From positions 2,572,501 to 2,636,500 of the forward strand of contig NZ_CP040818.1 in the NCBI RefSeq assembly GCF_005887635.2: a stretch of 64,000 bases of DNA. The letters are read 5' to 3'. Under the pieces are notes generated by a model. The model did not search any database and was not told where the DNA came from. It was given only the letters and a program-made list of their open reading frames with translations. Positions 34,278 through 43,809 of the stretch are shown in pieces; positions within the stretch are counted from its first letter, which is position 1, and every line of letters begins with the position of its first letter. Both the position numbers and the translations under genes were made by a program. The stretch is from Paroceanicella profunda (lineage in GTDB: Bacteria > Pseudomonadota > Alphaproteobacteria > Rhodobacterales > Rhodobacteraceae).

Positions 34278-37200
34278 TCATTCCGCCGCGTCGAGGCGGC
34301 CGGGGGCGGGGCGCGGGGTGTCGGGCCAGATGATGTCGCCGGCCGGCGTGCCGGCAGCGGTGCGGCGCAGGTCCCGCTCGGCCCGCGGGGTGAGGCCGAG
34401 CAGCCGGCCCGCGCCCCGGCCCACCCAGTGGCGCGCGGCCAGGGCCGCCGGAGTGACGATCAGGGTGAGGACCGTGGCGGTGCCCAGCCCGAAGACCACG
34501 GCGGTGGCGAGCTGCTTCCACATCATCGAGGAAGGCGCGTCCACCGAATAGCCGCCATGGGCGAAATCCACGTTCATGCCGAACATCATCGGCATCAGCC
34601 CGGCCATGGTGGTGATGGTGGTGAGCAGCACCGGGCGGATGCGCGCCTCCGCCGTGCGGGTGATCGCCTCCAGCACCGGCATCTGGCGGGAGAACTCCTG
34701 GAAGGTGTCGATGAGCACGATGTTGTTGTTCACCACGATGCCGGCCAGCGCCACGATGCCCGTGCCGGTCATGATGATGGAGAAGGCCTGGTCCATCACC
34801 AGCATCCCGATCAGCACGCCCGTGACCGACATGATCACCGCCGAGAGCACCAGCGCGGAGTTGTAGAACGAGTTGAACTGCGCCAGCAGGATCACGAACA
34901 TCAGCCCCAGCGCGCCGAGGAAGGCGCGGCCGAGGAAGGCCTGGCTCTCCTCCTGCTCCTCGCGGTCGCCCGTCCACTCCCAGGTGACACCGGCGGGCAG
35001 GGGGCGGTCCTCGGTGAGCCAGGTTGTCAGCCGGTCGATCTCCTCGTTCGCGTTCGCGCCCTCGGCCACGTCGGCCTTCACGTCGTAGTAGCGCCGGGTG
35101 TTGTAGCGGTCGATCTGGCCGAGCTTCTGCACCGGGGTGCGGGTGATGAAGTTCGACAGTGGCACCAGCCCGGCCGCGGTGCGCACCCGCAGCCCGTCCA
35201 GGGTGGAGAGCAGGCGCTGGTCGGGCGGGAAGCGCACGCGGATCTCCACCTCCTCGTCGGAGGTCTCGGTGCGCATGGTGTCCAGCAGCAGCCCCTGGGT
35301 GACGAGCTGGACCATGATGCCCACCGTGGTGACATCGGCGCCGTAGCGGCCGGCCTTCTCCACGTCCACGTCGATCTGCCAGTCGATGCCGGGCAGGGGG
35401 CGGGTGTCGTCCACGCCGATGATGCCGGGGCGCTCCTTCATCCGCGCCTCGACCACGCGCACCGCCTCGGCGATGTCCTCCAGCCGGGTGCCCATCAGGC
35501 GCAGGTGCACCGGCTTGCCGCTGGCCGGGCCCATCTCCTGCACGGTGATCTCGCTCAGCACGCCGGGGATGGTGGCGAGGCGGCGGTTGATCTCGGCGAG
35601 GATCTCCTTGCCGGGCCGCCGGCTGTCCCAGGGGGCGAGCTCGATCTGCACCTGGCCCACCGCGTCGGCGGGGGACTCGCCGCCGCTGCGGTCCTGGTTC
35701 AGGCCGCCGTTGCCGGCGAAGGCGAAGACGGAGGCCACCCCGTCCACCCCCTCCACGGCGCGTTCGGCGAGGCGCACCAGGCGGTCCTTCTCGTCCAGGC
35801 TGAGGTTGCCGCGGGCACGCACATAGGCCACGGCCCGCTCCGGCTCCGTATCGACGAAGAACTCCACACCCTTGGAATGACTGCTGAAATAGCTGATCGT
35901 GCCCACCATCATCAGCACCGCCGCGGCGATGGACACGAAGGGCATCACCGGGTTCGCGGTGAGGAAATGCACCGCGTGGCCGAAGGCGCTGCGCCGGTAG
36001 GCGGGCGCCGGCGCGCCCATCGGCGCCTGCCGGCGCAGGCTGCCGCCGGCCACCGCCAGGCCGAGGCAGGCGAGCACGAAGAGCGTGAGCGCCATCGCCG
36101 CCGGCATCCGCCCCTGGGCGAGCCCCAGCAGCGCCCAGACCATAGCCGCCCCGGCCGCCGCCACCAGCAGCAGGCGCAGGACCAGCGGCGCGCGGGCGCG
36201 CAGCCCCGCCGAGGCGCCCTCCAGCACGCGCGAGATGCGCCCCGCAACCCCGCCCATCACCGGCAGGTAGATCAGCGCCACCACAAGCGAGGCGGAGAGC
36301 ACGAAGATGAGCGTGACCGGCAGGTTCCCCATGAACTCGCCCGGGATGCCGGGCCAGAACAGCATCGGCAGGAAGGCGCAGAGCGTGGTCGCGGTGGAGG
36401 AGATGATCGGCCAGAACATCCGCTTCGCCGCCTCGGTGAAGGCGCGCATCGGGCCCTGGCCCTCGCCCATGCGGGTGTCGGCGTATTCCACCACCACGAT
36501 CGCCCCGTCCACCAGCATGCCCACGGCCAGGATCAGCCCGAACATCACGATGTTGGAGATCGACATGCCGAACACCGCCAGCCCCGCGAAGGTGAGCAGG
36601 AAGGAGACCGGGATCGCCACGCCCACCAGCAGCGCCGAGCGCAGCCCCAGCGAGGCCAGCACCACGATCATCACCAGCGCGATGGCGGTGAGCACCGAGC
36701 TTTCCAGCTGGTCGACCATCGCCCCCACCCGGGTGCTGTCGTCCATCGACCAGGAGACATCCACGGCCTGGCGCAGCTCCGGCGGCCAGCCGTCCATCAT
36801 CTCCGCGGTCTTCGCCTTCACCTCGGCCACGGTGTCGATCAGGTTCTCGCCCTTGCGCTTGACGATCTGCAGCGAGACGGTGGGCTTGCCGTTGAAGCGC
36901 GCCGTGCCCTCCGCGTCCTCGAAGGAGAGGCGGATGTCGGTGAGATCGGCCAGCGTCACCACCCGGTCGCCGTTCACCTTCACCGGGATGTCGTAGATGT
37001 CCGACGGGGTCTCGAAGGAGGAGGGGATCTTCACCGAGTAGGCGCCGGAGCCGGTTTCCACCTCGCCCGCCGCCACCAGGCGGTTGTTGGAGGTGACGGC
37101 GTTGATCAGCTCGTCGGCGGTGACGTTGTAGCTCTCCAGCTTCAGCGGGTCGATCAGCACCTCGAGCATCTCGTCGCGGTATCCCGCGAGCCCAGCCTCC

Positions 37201-37712
37201 AGCACCGGCGGCAGGCCCTCGATGCCGGTCTGCATCTCCTTGGCGATGCGGAACAGCGTGCGCTCGGGCACGTCGCCGGACAGCGAGATCACCAGGATGG
37301 GGAATTCGGAAAAGTTGATCTCCAGGATGTTGGTGGCATCCGCGCCGTCCGGGAACTCCGCCTCGGCCTGGCTCACCCGGTCGCGCACCTCGGCGAGCGT
37401 GGCGGTCTTGTCCCAGCCGAACTCGAACTGGAGCATCACGTAGGCGTAATTCTCCATTGCCGTCGCGGTCATCTTGTCGAGCCCCTCGACATCGCGCAGT
37501 TTGGTCTCCAGCGGTCGGACGATGAGCTTCTCCGCATCCTCCGCCGAGATGCCGGGGAAGGGCACCGAGACGAAGAGCATGGGAATGTCGATGTCCGGCT
37601 CGCCCTCCTTGGGCAGCCCGACATAGGCCAGCGTTCCGGCCCCGATGGTGAGCAGGATGAAGGCGGCGATCATCCGCGCTCGGGCAGCGGCCCAGTCAAC
37701 GATCCCGGTCAT
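34278..37712 (-). CDS. RND family efflux transporter, inner-membrane pump
   Basis: A 1144-residue proton-driven pump of the hydrophobe/amphiphile efflux branch. It opens with DWAAARARMIAAFILLTIGA (TM1) and has the two large periplasmic loops, the TM4 proton relay GLILAVGMLVDGAIVVVEYA with its Asp pair, and the second-half repeat (FVILLAQFNSFYNSALVLSA, GIVALAGIVVNNNIVLIDTF). Between the halves, about residues 490-580 form an unusually long insert with extra hydrophobic segments (LVLRLLLVAAAGAAMVWALL, MALTLFVLACLGLAVAGG). It begins 13 bp after its adaptor. No outer-membrane TolC-like partner is in the window, so substrate and outer channel are unknown. Confidence 0.9.
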   Translation of the reverse strand: MTGIVDWAAARARMIAAFILLTIGAGTLAYVGLPKEGEPDIDIPMLFVSVPFPGISAEDAEKLIVRPLETKLRDVEGLDKMTATAMENYAYVMLQFEFGWDKTATLAEVRDRVSQAEAEFPDGADATNILEINFSEFPILVISLSGDVPERTLFRIAKEMQTGIEGLPPVLEAGLAGYRDEMLEVLIDPLKLESYNVTADELINAVTSNNRLVAAGEVETGSGAYSVKIPSSFETPSDIYDIPVKVNGDRVVTLADLTDIRLSFEDAEGTARFNGKPTVSLQIVKRKGENLIDTVAEVKAKTAEMMDGWPPELRQAVDVSWSMDDSTRVGAMVDQLESSVLTAIALVMIVVLASLGLRSALLVGVAIPVSFLLTFAGLAVFGMSISNIVMFGLILAVGMLVDGAIVVVEYADTRMGEGQGPMRAFTEAAKRMFWPIISSTATTLCAFLPMLFWPGIPGEFMGNLPVTLIFVLSASLVVALIYLPVMGGVAGRISRVLEGASAGLRARAPLVLRLLLVAAAGAAMVWALLGLAQGRMPAAMALTLFVLACLGLAVAGGSLRRQAPMGAPAPAYRRSAFGHAVHFLTANPVMPFVSIAAAVLMMVGTISYFSSHSKGVEFFVDTEPERAVAYVRARGNLSLDEKDRLVRLAERAVEGVDGVASVFAFAGNGGLNQDRSGGESPADAVGQVQIELAPWDSRRPGKEILAEINRRLATIPGVLSEITVQEMGPASGKPVHLRLMGTRLEDIAEAVRVVEARMKERPGIIGVDDTRPLPGIDWQIDVDVEKAGRYGADVTTVGIMVQLVTQGLLLDTMRTETSDEEVEIRVRFPPDQRLLSTLDGLRVRTAAGLVPLSNFITRTPVQKLGQIDRYNTRRYYDVKADVAEGANANEEIDRLTTWLTEDRPLPAGVTWEWTGDREEQEESQAFLGRAFLGALGLMFVILLAQFNSFYNSALVLSAVIMSVTGVLIGMLVMDQAFSIIMTGTGIVALAGIVVNNNIVLIDTFQEFSRQMPVLEAITRTAEARIRPVLLTTITTMAGLMPMMFGMNVDFAHGGYSVDAPSSMMWKQLATAVVFGLGTATVLTLIVTPAALAARHWVGRGAGRLLGLTPRAERDLRRTAAGTPAGDIIWPDTPRPAPGRLDAAE

Positions 37713-37725
37713 CGCGCCGCCCCGC

Positions 37726-38907
37726 TCATTGCACGGGCGCCGCGGGCGTGGCCTGCGGGTCCGGCGCGGCCGGCGGTGCGGGGGAGGCTTCCGGCGCGGG
37801 GGCGGGGCCCGGCGCGGGGGCGGCCGCGGCGTCCGGCCCGCCGGCGGCCGCCTCGTAGGAGACGTCCAGCGCGCGGCCGTCGCTCACGTATTCCTGCCCG
37901 GTGATGATCACCTCCGCCGTGGCCGGCAGCCCGTCCAGCCACAGCCCCTCCGGCGCGTCGCGGATCACGGTGACGGGCACGAAGCGGGCCACGCCGTCTT
38001 CGGCCACCCGCACCCCCATGCGGCCGCGGTCGTCCAGGGTGAGCACGCGCTGCGGCAGCAGGTGGCCCTGCCGGGGGGCGAGCGGGATGCCGATCTCGGC
38101 GGTGAGCCCGTCGCGGATCTCCCAGCGCGGGTTCGGCACGGTGATCTCCACGCGGAAGGTGCGGGTGGTCTCGTCGGCCGAGCGCGAGAGGAAGGTGATG
38201 GTGCCGGTGACCTCGCGGCCGTCGATCAGCCGGGCGCCGGCGGGGGCGCCGGCATGCAGCCGGCCCACGCGGCTCTCCGGCACGAAGCCCACCAGCTTGA
38301 TCGGGTCGAGCGCGATCACCGTGGCGCAGAGCGCGCCGGGCTGCAGCAGCGAGCCCAGCTCGGCGGTGTCGGTCTCCAGCAGCCCGTCGAAGGGGGCGCG
38401 GATGTCGAGCCGCTGCAGCTCCAGCTCCGCCGTGCGCACCGCGTAGACGGCGGAGTTGAGCGCGGCCCGGGCGGCAAGCCGGGTGGTCTCGGCGGCGTAG
38501 TCGCCCAGCTTGGTGGCCGCATCGTTGCGGATGCGGGCATCCTCCAGCCGGGCCTGCGCCTCCTCCAGCGCTGCCTGGCGCTCTCCGGGGTCGATCCGGC
38601 ACAGGCTGTCGCCCTCCGCCACCTGCGCGCCGCTGCGCAGCGGCCGCGAGATCACCCGGCCGGAGGTCTCCGCCATCACCTCGACCTTGCGGAAGGCCTC
38701 GGTGCGGCCGCGCAGAATGATCACGTCGCGCACCGACTCGGCCTGCGAGCGGCGCACCACCACGGACACCGGCTGGTCCTTCGGGGCGGCGTCGGCCGGG
38801 GGCGGCAGGTTCTGGGCGGTCTCCGCCGGGCCGGCGCCGAGGCCGAAGATCCACAGGCCGAAGGCGAGGGCCACCAGCAGGGCAGTCAACAGCGGGATCG
38901 CTCGCAT
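37726..38907 (-). CDS. RND efflux periplasmic adaptor (membrane fusion protein)
   Basis: The 393-residue protein has an N-terminal signal or anchor (LLTALLVALAFGLWIFGLG), the beta-barrel and lipoyl segments (ILRGRTEAFRKVEVMAETSG, RPLRSGAQVAEGDSLCRIDP), a short alpha-hairpin (QAALEEAQARLEDARIRND), the second lipoyl half (LDIRAPFDGLLETDTAELGS) and a membrane-proximal domain. It ends in a Pro/Ala-rich tail of about 35 residues (PAPGPAPAPEASPAPPAAPD) that is not part of the usual fold. It links the pump downstream to an outer-membrane channel. Confidence 0.9.
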   Translation of the reverse strand: MRAIPLLTALLVALAFGLWIFGLGAGPAETAQNLPPPADAAPKDQPVSVVVRRSQAESVRDVIILRGRTEAFRKVEVMAETSGRVISRPLRSGAQVAEGDSLCRIDPGERQAALEEAQARLEDARIRNDAATKLGDYAAETTRLAARAALNSAVYAVRTAELELQRLDIRAPFDGLLETDTAELGSLLQPGALCATVIALDPIKLVGFVPESRVGRLHAGAPAGARLIDGREVTGTITFLSRSADETTRTFRVEITVPNPRWEIRDGLTAEIGIPLAPRQGHLLPQRVLTLDDRGRMGVRVAEDGVARFVPVTVIRDAPEGLWLDGLPATAEVIITGQEYVSDGRALDVSYEAAAGGPDAAAAPAPGPAPAPEASPAPPAAPDPQATPAAPVQ

Positions 38908-39232
38908 GGCCTTCTCTCCGATCGTCGGCGGATCCGGCGCGGGGCGGGGGCCGCGCCGCGCGGAGTTCTACGCCACAGACATGGGAAAAACTCACGCATC
39001 CGTCAACGTCGCGCGGTGACGCGGCCGGGTGGCGGGGGCCGGCCATGTCCGGCCCCGGAACGGGTACGTGTCGATACGCGCGGCGGACCGGTTTCCGGCG
39101 CGAATTTCTTCGCAGGCGCCCCGGGCCGGGGCCGCGCCGCGGCCGCTCCCGGGGCGCGCACTGCTTTGGGATTGGCAATTGCCCGCGCGGCGCTGTAGGG
39201 TCCGCGCGGATTTTCTGGCAGCGAGGTACGGC
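38908..39232. other. Divergent gap between efflux and yfgM-bamB-der operons
   Basis: It should hold promoters for both directions. A dyad GGGGCCGG-N6-CCGGCCCC lies at 39035-39056. TTGACG on the minus strand (39006-39001) is a possible -35 for the adaptor gene, but its -10 is poor. No regulator gene is next to the pump. Confidence 0.45.
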
Positions 39233-39877
39233 GTGAGCGACACTGATTCCTTCATCGACGAAGTGTCCGATGAACTCCGGCGCGAGCGGCTTTTCCGGCT
39301 GTTTCGCAAGTGGGGGCCCTATGTCATCGCGGCGCTCGTGCTGCTGGTTGCGGCTTCCGCCTGGAACGAATGGCGCAAATCTCAGGAGACCGCCGCGGCC
39401 GAGGCGCGCGGCGCGGCCATCGCCGCCGCCCTGGAGGCGAAGGACCCCGAGGCGCGGCTGACGGCGCTCGACGCGGTGGACGGCGGTGTCGCGGTCGCGT
39501 TCCTCAAGGCCCAGGCCCTGGCGGAGTCCGGCAAGACGGACGCGGCCGTGGCCATGCTGGACACGATCATCGCCGCGGGCGCGGCCGGTCAGATCTACCA
39601 TGACGCGGCCACGCTGAAGAAACTCTCGCTCCAGCGCGACGGCCTGACGCCGGAGCAGCGGATCGGCACGCTCGAACTTCTGGTCGGCCCGGACGCCCCC
39701 TTCCGCCTGGTGGCGCTGGAGATGCGGGCCGTGGCGCGCATCGAGGCGGGAGACCCGGACGGCGCGCGGGACGACCTCGGCGCCGCGATGGCCGACCCCC
39801 AGGCATCGCAGGGCCTGCGCGGCCGGGCCGCGGCCCTGTTGCAGGCAATCGGAGGATCACTGGACCGTGCGGGCTGA
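39233..39877 (+). CDS. YfgM-like membrane-anchored tetratricopeptide protein
   Basis: A 214-residue protein with a short acidic cytoplasmic start (VSDTDSFIDEVSDELRRERL), one transmembrane helix (WGPYVIAALVLLVAASAW) and a periplasmic helical domain with TPR-like repeats (FLKAQALAESGKTDAAVAML, IYHDAATLKKLSLQRDGLTP, LVALEMRAVARIEAGDPDGA). Its position before bamB and der matches YfgM, an ancillary subunit of the Sec translocon. The start is a GTG preceded by GAGG (7 nt), in the same GCGAGGTACGGC context seen before the PhnA-domain gene. Confidence 0.85.
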   Translation: MSDTDSFIDEVSDELRRERLFRLFRKWGPYVIAALVLLVAASAWNEWRKSQETAAAEARGAAIAAALEAKDPEARLTALDAVDGGVAVAFLKAQALAESGKTDAAVAMLDTIIAAGAAGQIYHDAATLKKLSLQRDGLTPEQRIGTLELLVGPDAPFRLVALEMRAVARIEAGDPDGARDDLGAAMADPQASQGLRGRAAALLQAIGGSLDRAG

Positions 39878-39922
39878 GCGCTTTAAGTTGCGCGGCAAGA
39901 TGAAGGACAGGAGTTTAGCAGC

Positions 39923-41260
39923 ATGAGCTTTGCCAACCGGCTTCCGGGGCTTCCCCGCCGAGGCCATGCGACGCTTTCGGGAGTACTACTCTGCGCCGCG
40001 CTGGCCGGCTGCGGCTGGTTCGGGGATGACGAGGAGATCCTGCCCGGAACGCGCATCCCGGTGCGCGCCGAGGTCGCCGAAACCCCGATGGCCGCCCCGC
40101 CACCGCTCATGCTGCCGCCGGCGGTGCCGGTGAATTCCTGGTCCCAGCGCAACGGCACGGCCACCCATGTGCAGCCGCACGCGGCCCTCGGCTCCGGGCT
40201 CCGGCTCGCCTGGTCGGCGGACGCGGGCTCGGGCAACGGCGCCTCGCGGCTCACCTCCGGGCCGGTGGTGGCGAACGGGCGGGTGTTCACCCTCGACAGT
40301 TCCGCGGAAGTCACGGCCTTCTCGGAGGCCGGCGCGCGCATCTGGCGGGTGGATGTCTCCCCCGAGGGCGAGGACGGCGAGAACGGCTACGGCGGCGGCC
40401 TGGCCATCGGCGACGGCGGCAGGCTCTTCGTGACCACGGGCTTCGGCCAGGTCGTCGCGCTCGAGTCCGGCACAGGCGAGGAACTCTGGCGCACCCCGGT
40501 GCGCGGCATCATCCGCTCCGCGCCCACGGTGTCGAACGGCCGGGTGTTCGTCGTCACCCGCGACGACCAGGCCGTGGCGCTGGACGCCGCGACCGGCCAG
40601 ATCCTCTGGCGGCTGCAGGGCGCTGCCGGCGTCACCGGCCTGATGGGCGGCGCCAGCCCGGCCGTGGACGACGTGCTGGCCGTGCTGCCCTTCTCCTCGG
40701 GCGAGGTGACCGGCGTGCTGGCGGCCTCGGGCCGGCGGATCTGGACGGCGGCGATCGCCGGCGGCCGCCGCGGCTTCGCGCGCTCGGACATCGGCGACAT
40801 CACCGGCGACCCGGTGATCGTGGGCGACACGATCTTCGTGGCGAACCAGTCCGGCCGCCTGGTCTCCATCGACCGGCGCACCGGGCAGCGGAACTGGACG
40901 GCGAATCACGGCTCGATCAACGCGGTGCAGCCGGCGGGCTCCTCGCTCTTCGTGCTGTCGGACGCGGCGAAGCTGCTGCGCCTCGATGCCGCGACCGGCC
41001 AGCTCATCTGGAGCACCGACCTGCCGGAGTATGACGATCCGGAAGACCGTGACGTCGCCATCGGCTACGGCGGGCCGGTTCTGGCCGGCGGCCGGCTGGT
41101 CGTGGTCAGCGCCGACGGGCTGCTGCTGAGCTTCGATCCGGCCACCGGGCAGGAGCTCTCGCGGGTCGAAATGCCCGAGGGCGCCTATCTTCCCCCGGCA
41201 ATCGCCGACGGAAAGCTCTATGTCATGTCGATTGATGGCGACTTGCTGGCTTTCCAGTAA
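39923..41260 (+). CDS. bamB: Outer membrane assembly lipoprotein BamB
   Basis: BamB is the beta-propeller lipoprotein of the Bam complex that folds outer-membrane proteins. The 445-residue product has a lipobox LCAALAGC with Cys30 and then successive PQQ-like propeller blades: GRVFTLDSSAEVTAFSEAGA, QVVALESGTGEELWRTPVRG, QAVALDAATGQILWRLQGAA, RLVSIDRRTGQRNWTANHGS, LLRLDAATGQLIWSTDLPEY and LLLSFDPATGQELSRVEMPE. These blades have nothing to do with binding PQQ itself. It lies 45 bp after the YfgM-like gene. Confidence 0.94.
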   Translation: MSFANRLPGLPRRGHATLSGVLLCAALAGCGWFGDDEEILPGTRIPVRAEVAETPMAAPPPLMLPPAVPVNSWSQRNGTATHVQPHAALGSGLRLAWSADAGSGNGASRLTSGPVVANGRVFTLDSSAEVTAFSEAGARIWRVDVSPEGEDGENGYGGGLAIGDGGRLFVTTGFGQVVALESGTGEELWRTPVRGIIRSAPTVSNGRVFVVTRDDQAVALDAATGQILWRLQGAAGVTGLMGGASPAVDDVLAVLPFSSGEVTGVLAASGRRIWTAAIAGGRRGFARSDIGDITGDPVIVGDTIFVANQSGRLVSIDRRTGQRNWTANHGSINAVQPAGSSLFVLSDAAKLLRLDAATGQLIWSTDLPEYDDPEDRDVAIGYGGPVLAGGRLVVVSADGLLLSFDPATGQELSRVEMPEGAYLPPAIADGKLYVMSIDGDLLAFQ

Positions 41261-41280
41261 CGCAGCTACCATGTAGACGG

Positions 41281-41317
41281 GCGGCGGGCTGCTCCGGCGG
41301 CCCGCCGCTTCTTTTTT
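41281..41317 (+). terminator. Terminator or attenuator between bamB and der
   Basis: A 9-bp perfect stem GCGGCGGGC/GCCCGCCGC with a 10-nt loop is followed by TTCTTTTTT, all within the 73 bp between bamB and der. It ends the yfgM-bamB message at least in part; der must then have its own promoter or depend on read-through. Confidence 0.85.
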
Positions 41318-41333
41318 GGGAAAGACGAGACAG

Positions 41334-42722
41334 ATGTCCTTCACCCTCGCAATCGTCGGCCGCCCGAACGTGGGCAAGTCGACGCTCTTCAACCGGCTCG
41401 TGGGCCGGCGTCTCGCGCTGGTCGACGACCAGCCGGGCGTCACGCGCGACCTGCGGGAAGGCGATGCGCGGCTGGGCCATCTGCGCTTCACCGTCATCGA
41501 CACCGCCGGTCTGGAGGAGGCCACCGACGAAAGCCTCCAGGGCCGGATGCGCGCGCTCACCGAACGTGCCGTGAGCATGGCCGACGTGTGCCTGTTCCTC
41601 ATCGACGCCCGCGCCGGCCTCACCCCCTCCGACAAGGTGTTCGCCGAGATCCTGCGCCGCTCCGGCAAGATGGTGATCGTGGCCGCGAACAAGGCCGAGG
41701 GCCGCGCCGGCGAGGCGGGCTATCTCGACGCCTATTCGCTGGGCCTGGGCGACGTGATCCCGCTCTCCGCCGAGCACGGCGAGGGCATGGACGACCTGCG
41801 GATGATCCTCTCCCCGGTGGCCGAGCAGTTCGCCGTCACCGATGTGGAGGAACATGAGGACGATTCCGATCGCCCGATGCAGATCGCCATCCTCGGGCGG
41901 CCCAACGCCGGCAAGTCCACCCTGGTGAACGCCATCCTCGGCGAGGAGCGTCTGCTCACCGGGCCGGAGGCCGGCATCACCCGGGATTCCATCGCCGTCA
42001 CCACCGAGTGGTACGGCACGAAGGTGCGCATCTTCGACACCGCCGGCATCCGCAAGAAGGCCCGCATCCAGGAGAAGCTGGAGAAGATGTCCGTCTCCGA
42101 CGGTCTGCGCGCCGTGCGCTTCGCCGAGGTGGTGGTGCTGCTGCTCGACGTGAACTCCCCCTTCGACCAGCAGGACCTGCGCCTTGCCGATCTTGCCGAG
42201 CGCGAGGGCAGGGCGGTGGTCGTCGCGGTGAACAAGTGGGACACCGAGGACGACAAGAGCGAGAAGGTGAAGTTCCTGCGCGAGGAACTGGCCCGGCTGC
42301 TGCCGCAGCTGCGCGGCGTGCCGCTTGTCACCATCTCCGCCCTGCAGGGCCGCGGCCTCGACAAGCTGCGCGACGCGATCGTGAAGGTGCACGAGACGTG
42401 GAACACCCGCATCTCCACCTCGCGGCTGAACCGCTGGCTGATCGGCCAGGTGGAGGCACACCCGCCGCCCGCGCCCTCCGGCCGCCGCATCAAGCTGCGC
42501 TACATGACCCAGGTGAAGGCGCGCCCGCCCTCCTTCGTGGCCTTCTGCTCGCTGCCCGAGGAACTGCCGGAGAGCTACATCCGCTTCCTGGTGAACGGGT
42601 TGCGCAAGACCTTCGGCCTGGAGGGCACGCCCATCCGCTTCACCCTGCGCAAGGGCGAAAACCCCTACGAGGGCAAGACCGAGAAGCGCATGAACGGCAG
42701 CCTGAAGCGCGGCAAGCGCTGA
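41334..42722 (+). CDS. der: Ribosome biogenesis GTPase Der (EngA)
   Basis: Der is an essential GTPase with two tandem G domains that matures the 50S ribosomal subunit. In the 462-residue protein the first G domain has [10 protein letters not shown] (about residues 9-18), DTAG and a degenerate ANKAE in place of NKxD; the second has [10 protein letters not shown] near 190, [11 protein letters not shown] and NKWD. The KH-like C-terminal domain begins near residue 360 ([20 protein letters not shown]) and ends NGSLKRGKR. The start [11 protein letters not shown] was taken; the upstream 6 codons lie next to the terminator T-run. Confidence 0.97.
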   Translation: MSFTLAIVGRPNVGKSTLFNRLVGRRLALVDDQPGVTRDLREGDARLGHLRFTVIDTAGLEEATDESLQGRMRALTERAVSMADVCLFLIDARAGLTPSDKVFAEILRRSGKMVIVAANKAEGRAGEAGYLDAYSLGLGDVIPLSAEHGEGMDDLRMILSPVAEQFAVTDVEEHEDDSDRPMQIAILGRPNAGKSTLVNAILGEERLLTGPEAGITRDSIAVTTEWYGTKVRIFDTAGIRKKARIQEKLEKMSVSDGLRAVRFAEVVVLLLDVNSPFDQQDLRLADLAEREGRAVVVAVNKWDTEDDKSEKVKFLREELARLLPQLRGVPLVTISALQGRGLDKLRDAIVKVHETWNTRISTSRLNRWLIGQVEAHPPPAPSGRRIKLRYMTQVKARPPSFVAFCSLPEELPESYIRFLVNGLRKTFGLEGTPIRFTLRKGENPYEGKTEKRMNGSLKRGKR

Positions 42723-42740
42723 TCTGCAGCCCGGCGGGGG

Positions 42741-43108
42741 CCTCCGGCCCGCGCCGTGCAGCGAGCCGCTTCCGCCGGGCGCTTCCGGCCTGCGCCGCAC
42801 AGCGGGCAGCTTTTGCGGGGCGACTCTGGCCTTCGCCGTAAAGCGGGTGGCTTCCGCGGGGCGGCTCCTGCCGTCGCCGTAAGGCGGGTGGCTTCCACAG
42901 GGCGACTCTGGCCTTCGCCGCAAGGCGGGCGGTTTCCGTGGGGCGACTCCTGCCGTAGCCGCAAAGCGGGTGGTTTCCGCCAGGCGCCTCCAGTCTTGGC
43001 CGCTCAGCGAGCGGCTTCCGCGGCGGCGCTTCCGGTCCGCGCCGTGCAGCGAGCGGCTCCCGTCGCGCGACTCCGGCCTGCGCCGCTGCGCGGGCGGCTT
43101 CCACCGGG
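42741..43108. repeat. Tandem array, nine degenerate 41-bp units
   Basis: After der, nine head-to-tail units can be aligned with starts near 42741, 42780, 42821, 42862, 42903, 42944, 42985, 43027 and 43068. Seven are exactly 41 bp, one 42 and the first 39. A typical unit begins CGACTCYGGCCTNCGCCG, continues with a variable CNNAGCGGGYGGCTTCC core and ends in a run of G. Copies differ by 20% or more by eye, so this is an old array. It fills the middle of the 42723-43397 gap; the rest shows nothing. Confidence 0.9.
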
Positions 43109-43397
43109 TGCTCCTGCGAAGGGACCCGTGTTCGCGATCCCGTTTGCAGCCGGAATATGCAGCCGCCGGCTGCTCCTCCCGCCTCCCCCTCCATCCCCGG
43201 TCCGGGCCGCGCCGCGGGCCGGGAGTGCGCCGTGAAGCGGGGCGGGAGGGGGCTCCATCGCCCGGGCCGCGCTGTGCCGCCGGGACGGCCGGGCCGACAT
43301 GGCGTGTTGTGCTGCCGCCCGCCCTCGGGTACGGCCTTCAGGGGCCGGGGCGGAAGCCTGCGGCGCGCCGACGAGAGCAATTCAAGCGAGGTACGGC

Positions 43398-43703
43398 ATG
43401 TCCGACCAGGATGACGACTACGTCTACGACGAGACCACCGGTGAGTGGCGACCCGCCTCCGAGATCGCCGCCGCGGCGGAGGCCGACGTGGCCGTGGTGC
43501 GCGATTCCGCCGGAACCGTGCTGGCGGACGGTGATTCCGTCACCCTCATCAAGGATCTCAAGGTGAAGGGCGCCGGGCAGACGCTGAAGCAAGGCACGGT
43601 GATCCGCTCCATCCGCCTCACGCCGAACCCGGAAGAGATCGACTGCCGCCATGACGCCATCAAGGGCCTGGTGCTGCGCACGGAGTTCGTGCGCAAGCGC
43701 TGA
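43398..43703 (+). CDS. PhnA-domain protein lacking the zinc ribbon
   Basis: The 101-residue product carries the PhnA/YjdM C-terminal domain: VRDSAGTVLADGDSVTLIKD, LKVKGAGQTLKQGTVI, then LTPNPEEIDCRHDAIKGLVL and RTEFVRK. In the reference proteins this follows an N-terminal zinc ribbon with four cysteines. Here residues 1-35 are instead acidic (SDQDDDYVYDETTGEWRPAS) with no cysteine. Despite the family's old name, phosphonate use is not established for it, and no phosphonate genes are nearby. The ATG follows GAGG at good spacing. Confidence 0.8.
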   Translation: MSDQDDDYVYDETTGEWRPASEIAAAAEADVAVVRDSAGTVLADGDSVTLIKDLKVKGAGQTLKQGTVIRSIRLTPNPEEIDCRHDAIKGLVLRTEFVRKR

Positions 43704-43809
43704 GACGGAAGGCGCCGCCCGGCCATGTCCGGGCGCGGCAGGCACAACGGGCAGGGCCGGAGGCCCTGCCGGCCGCAGATCCGGCGCCATGTCGGCGGGC
43801 CGCAGAGTG

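Noticed and set aside
33798..37904. A 1368-codon open frame on the plus strand opposite the pentapeptide and RND genes
   Set aside because: It is the antisense shadow of real genes with low-complexity translation and no ribosome site.
39923..41260. PQQ-dependent dehydrogenase paired with the pqq operon
   Set aside because: The PQQ-like blades belong to a BamB lipoprotein propeller; there are no catalytic or cofactor-binding residues, and it lies in the yfgM-bamB-der order.
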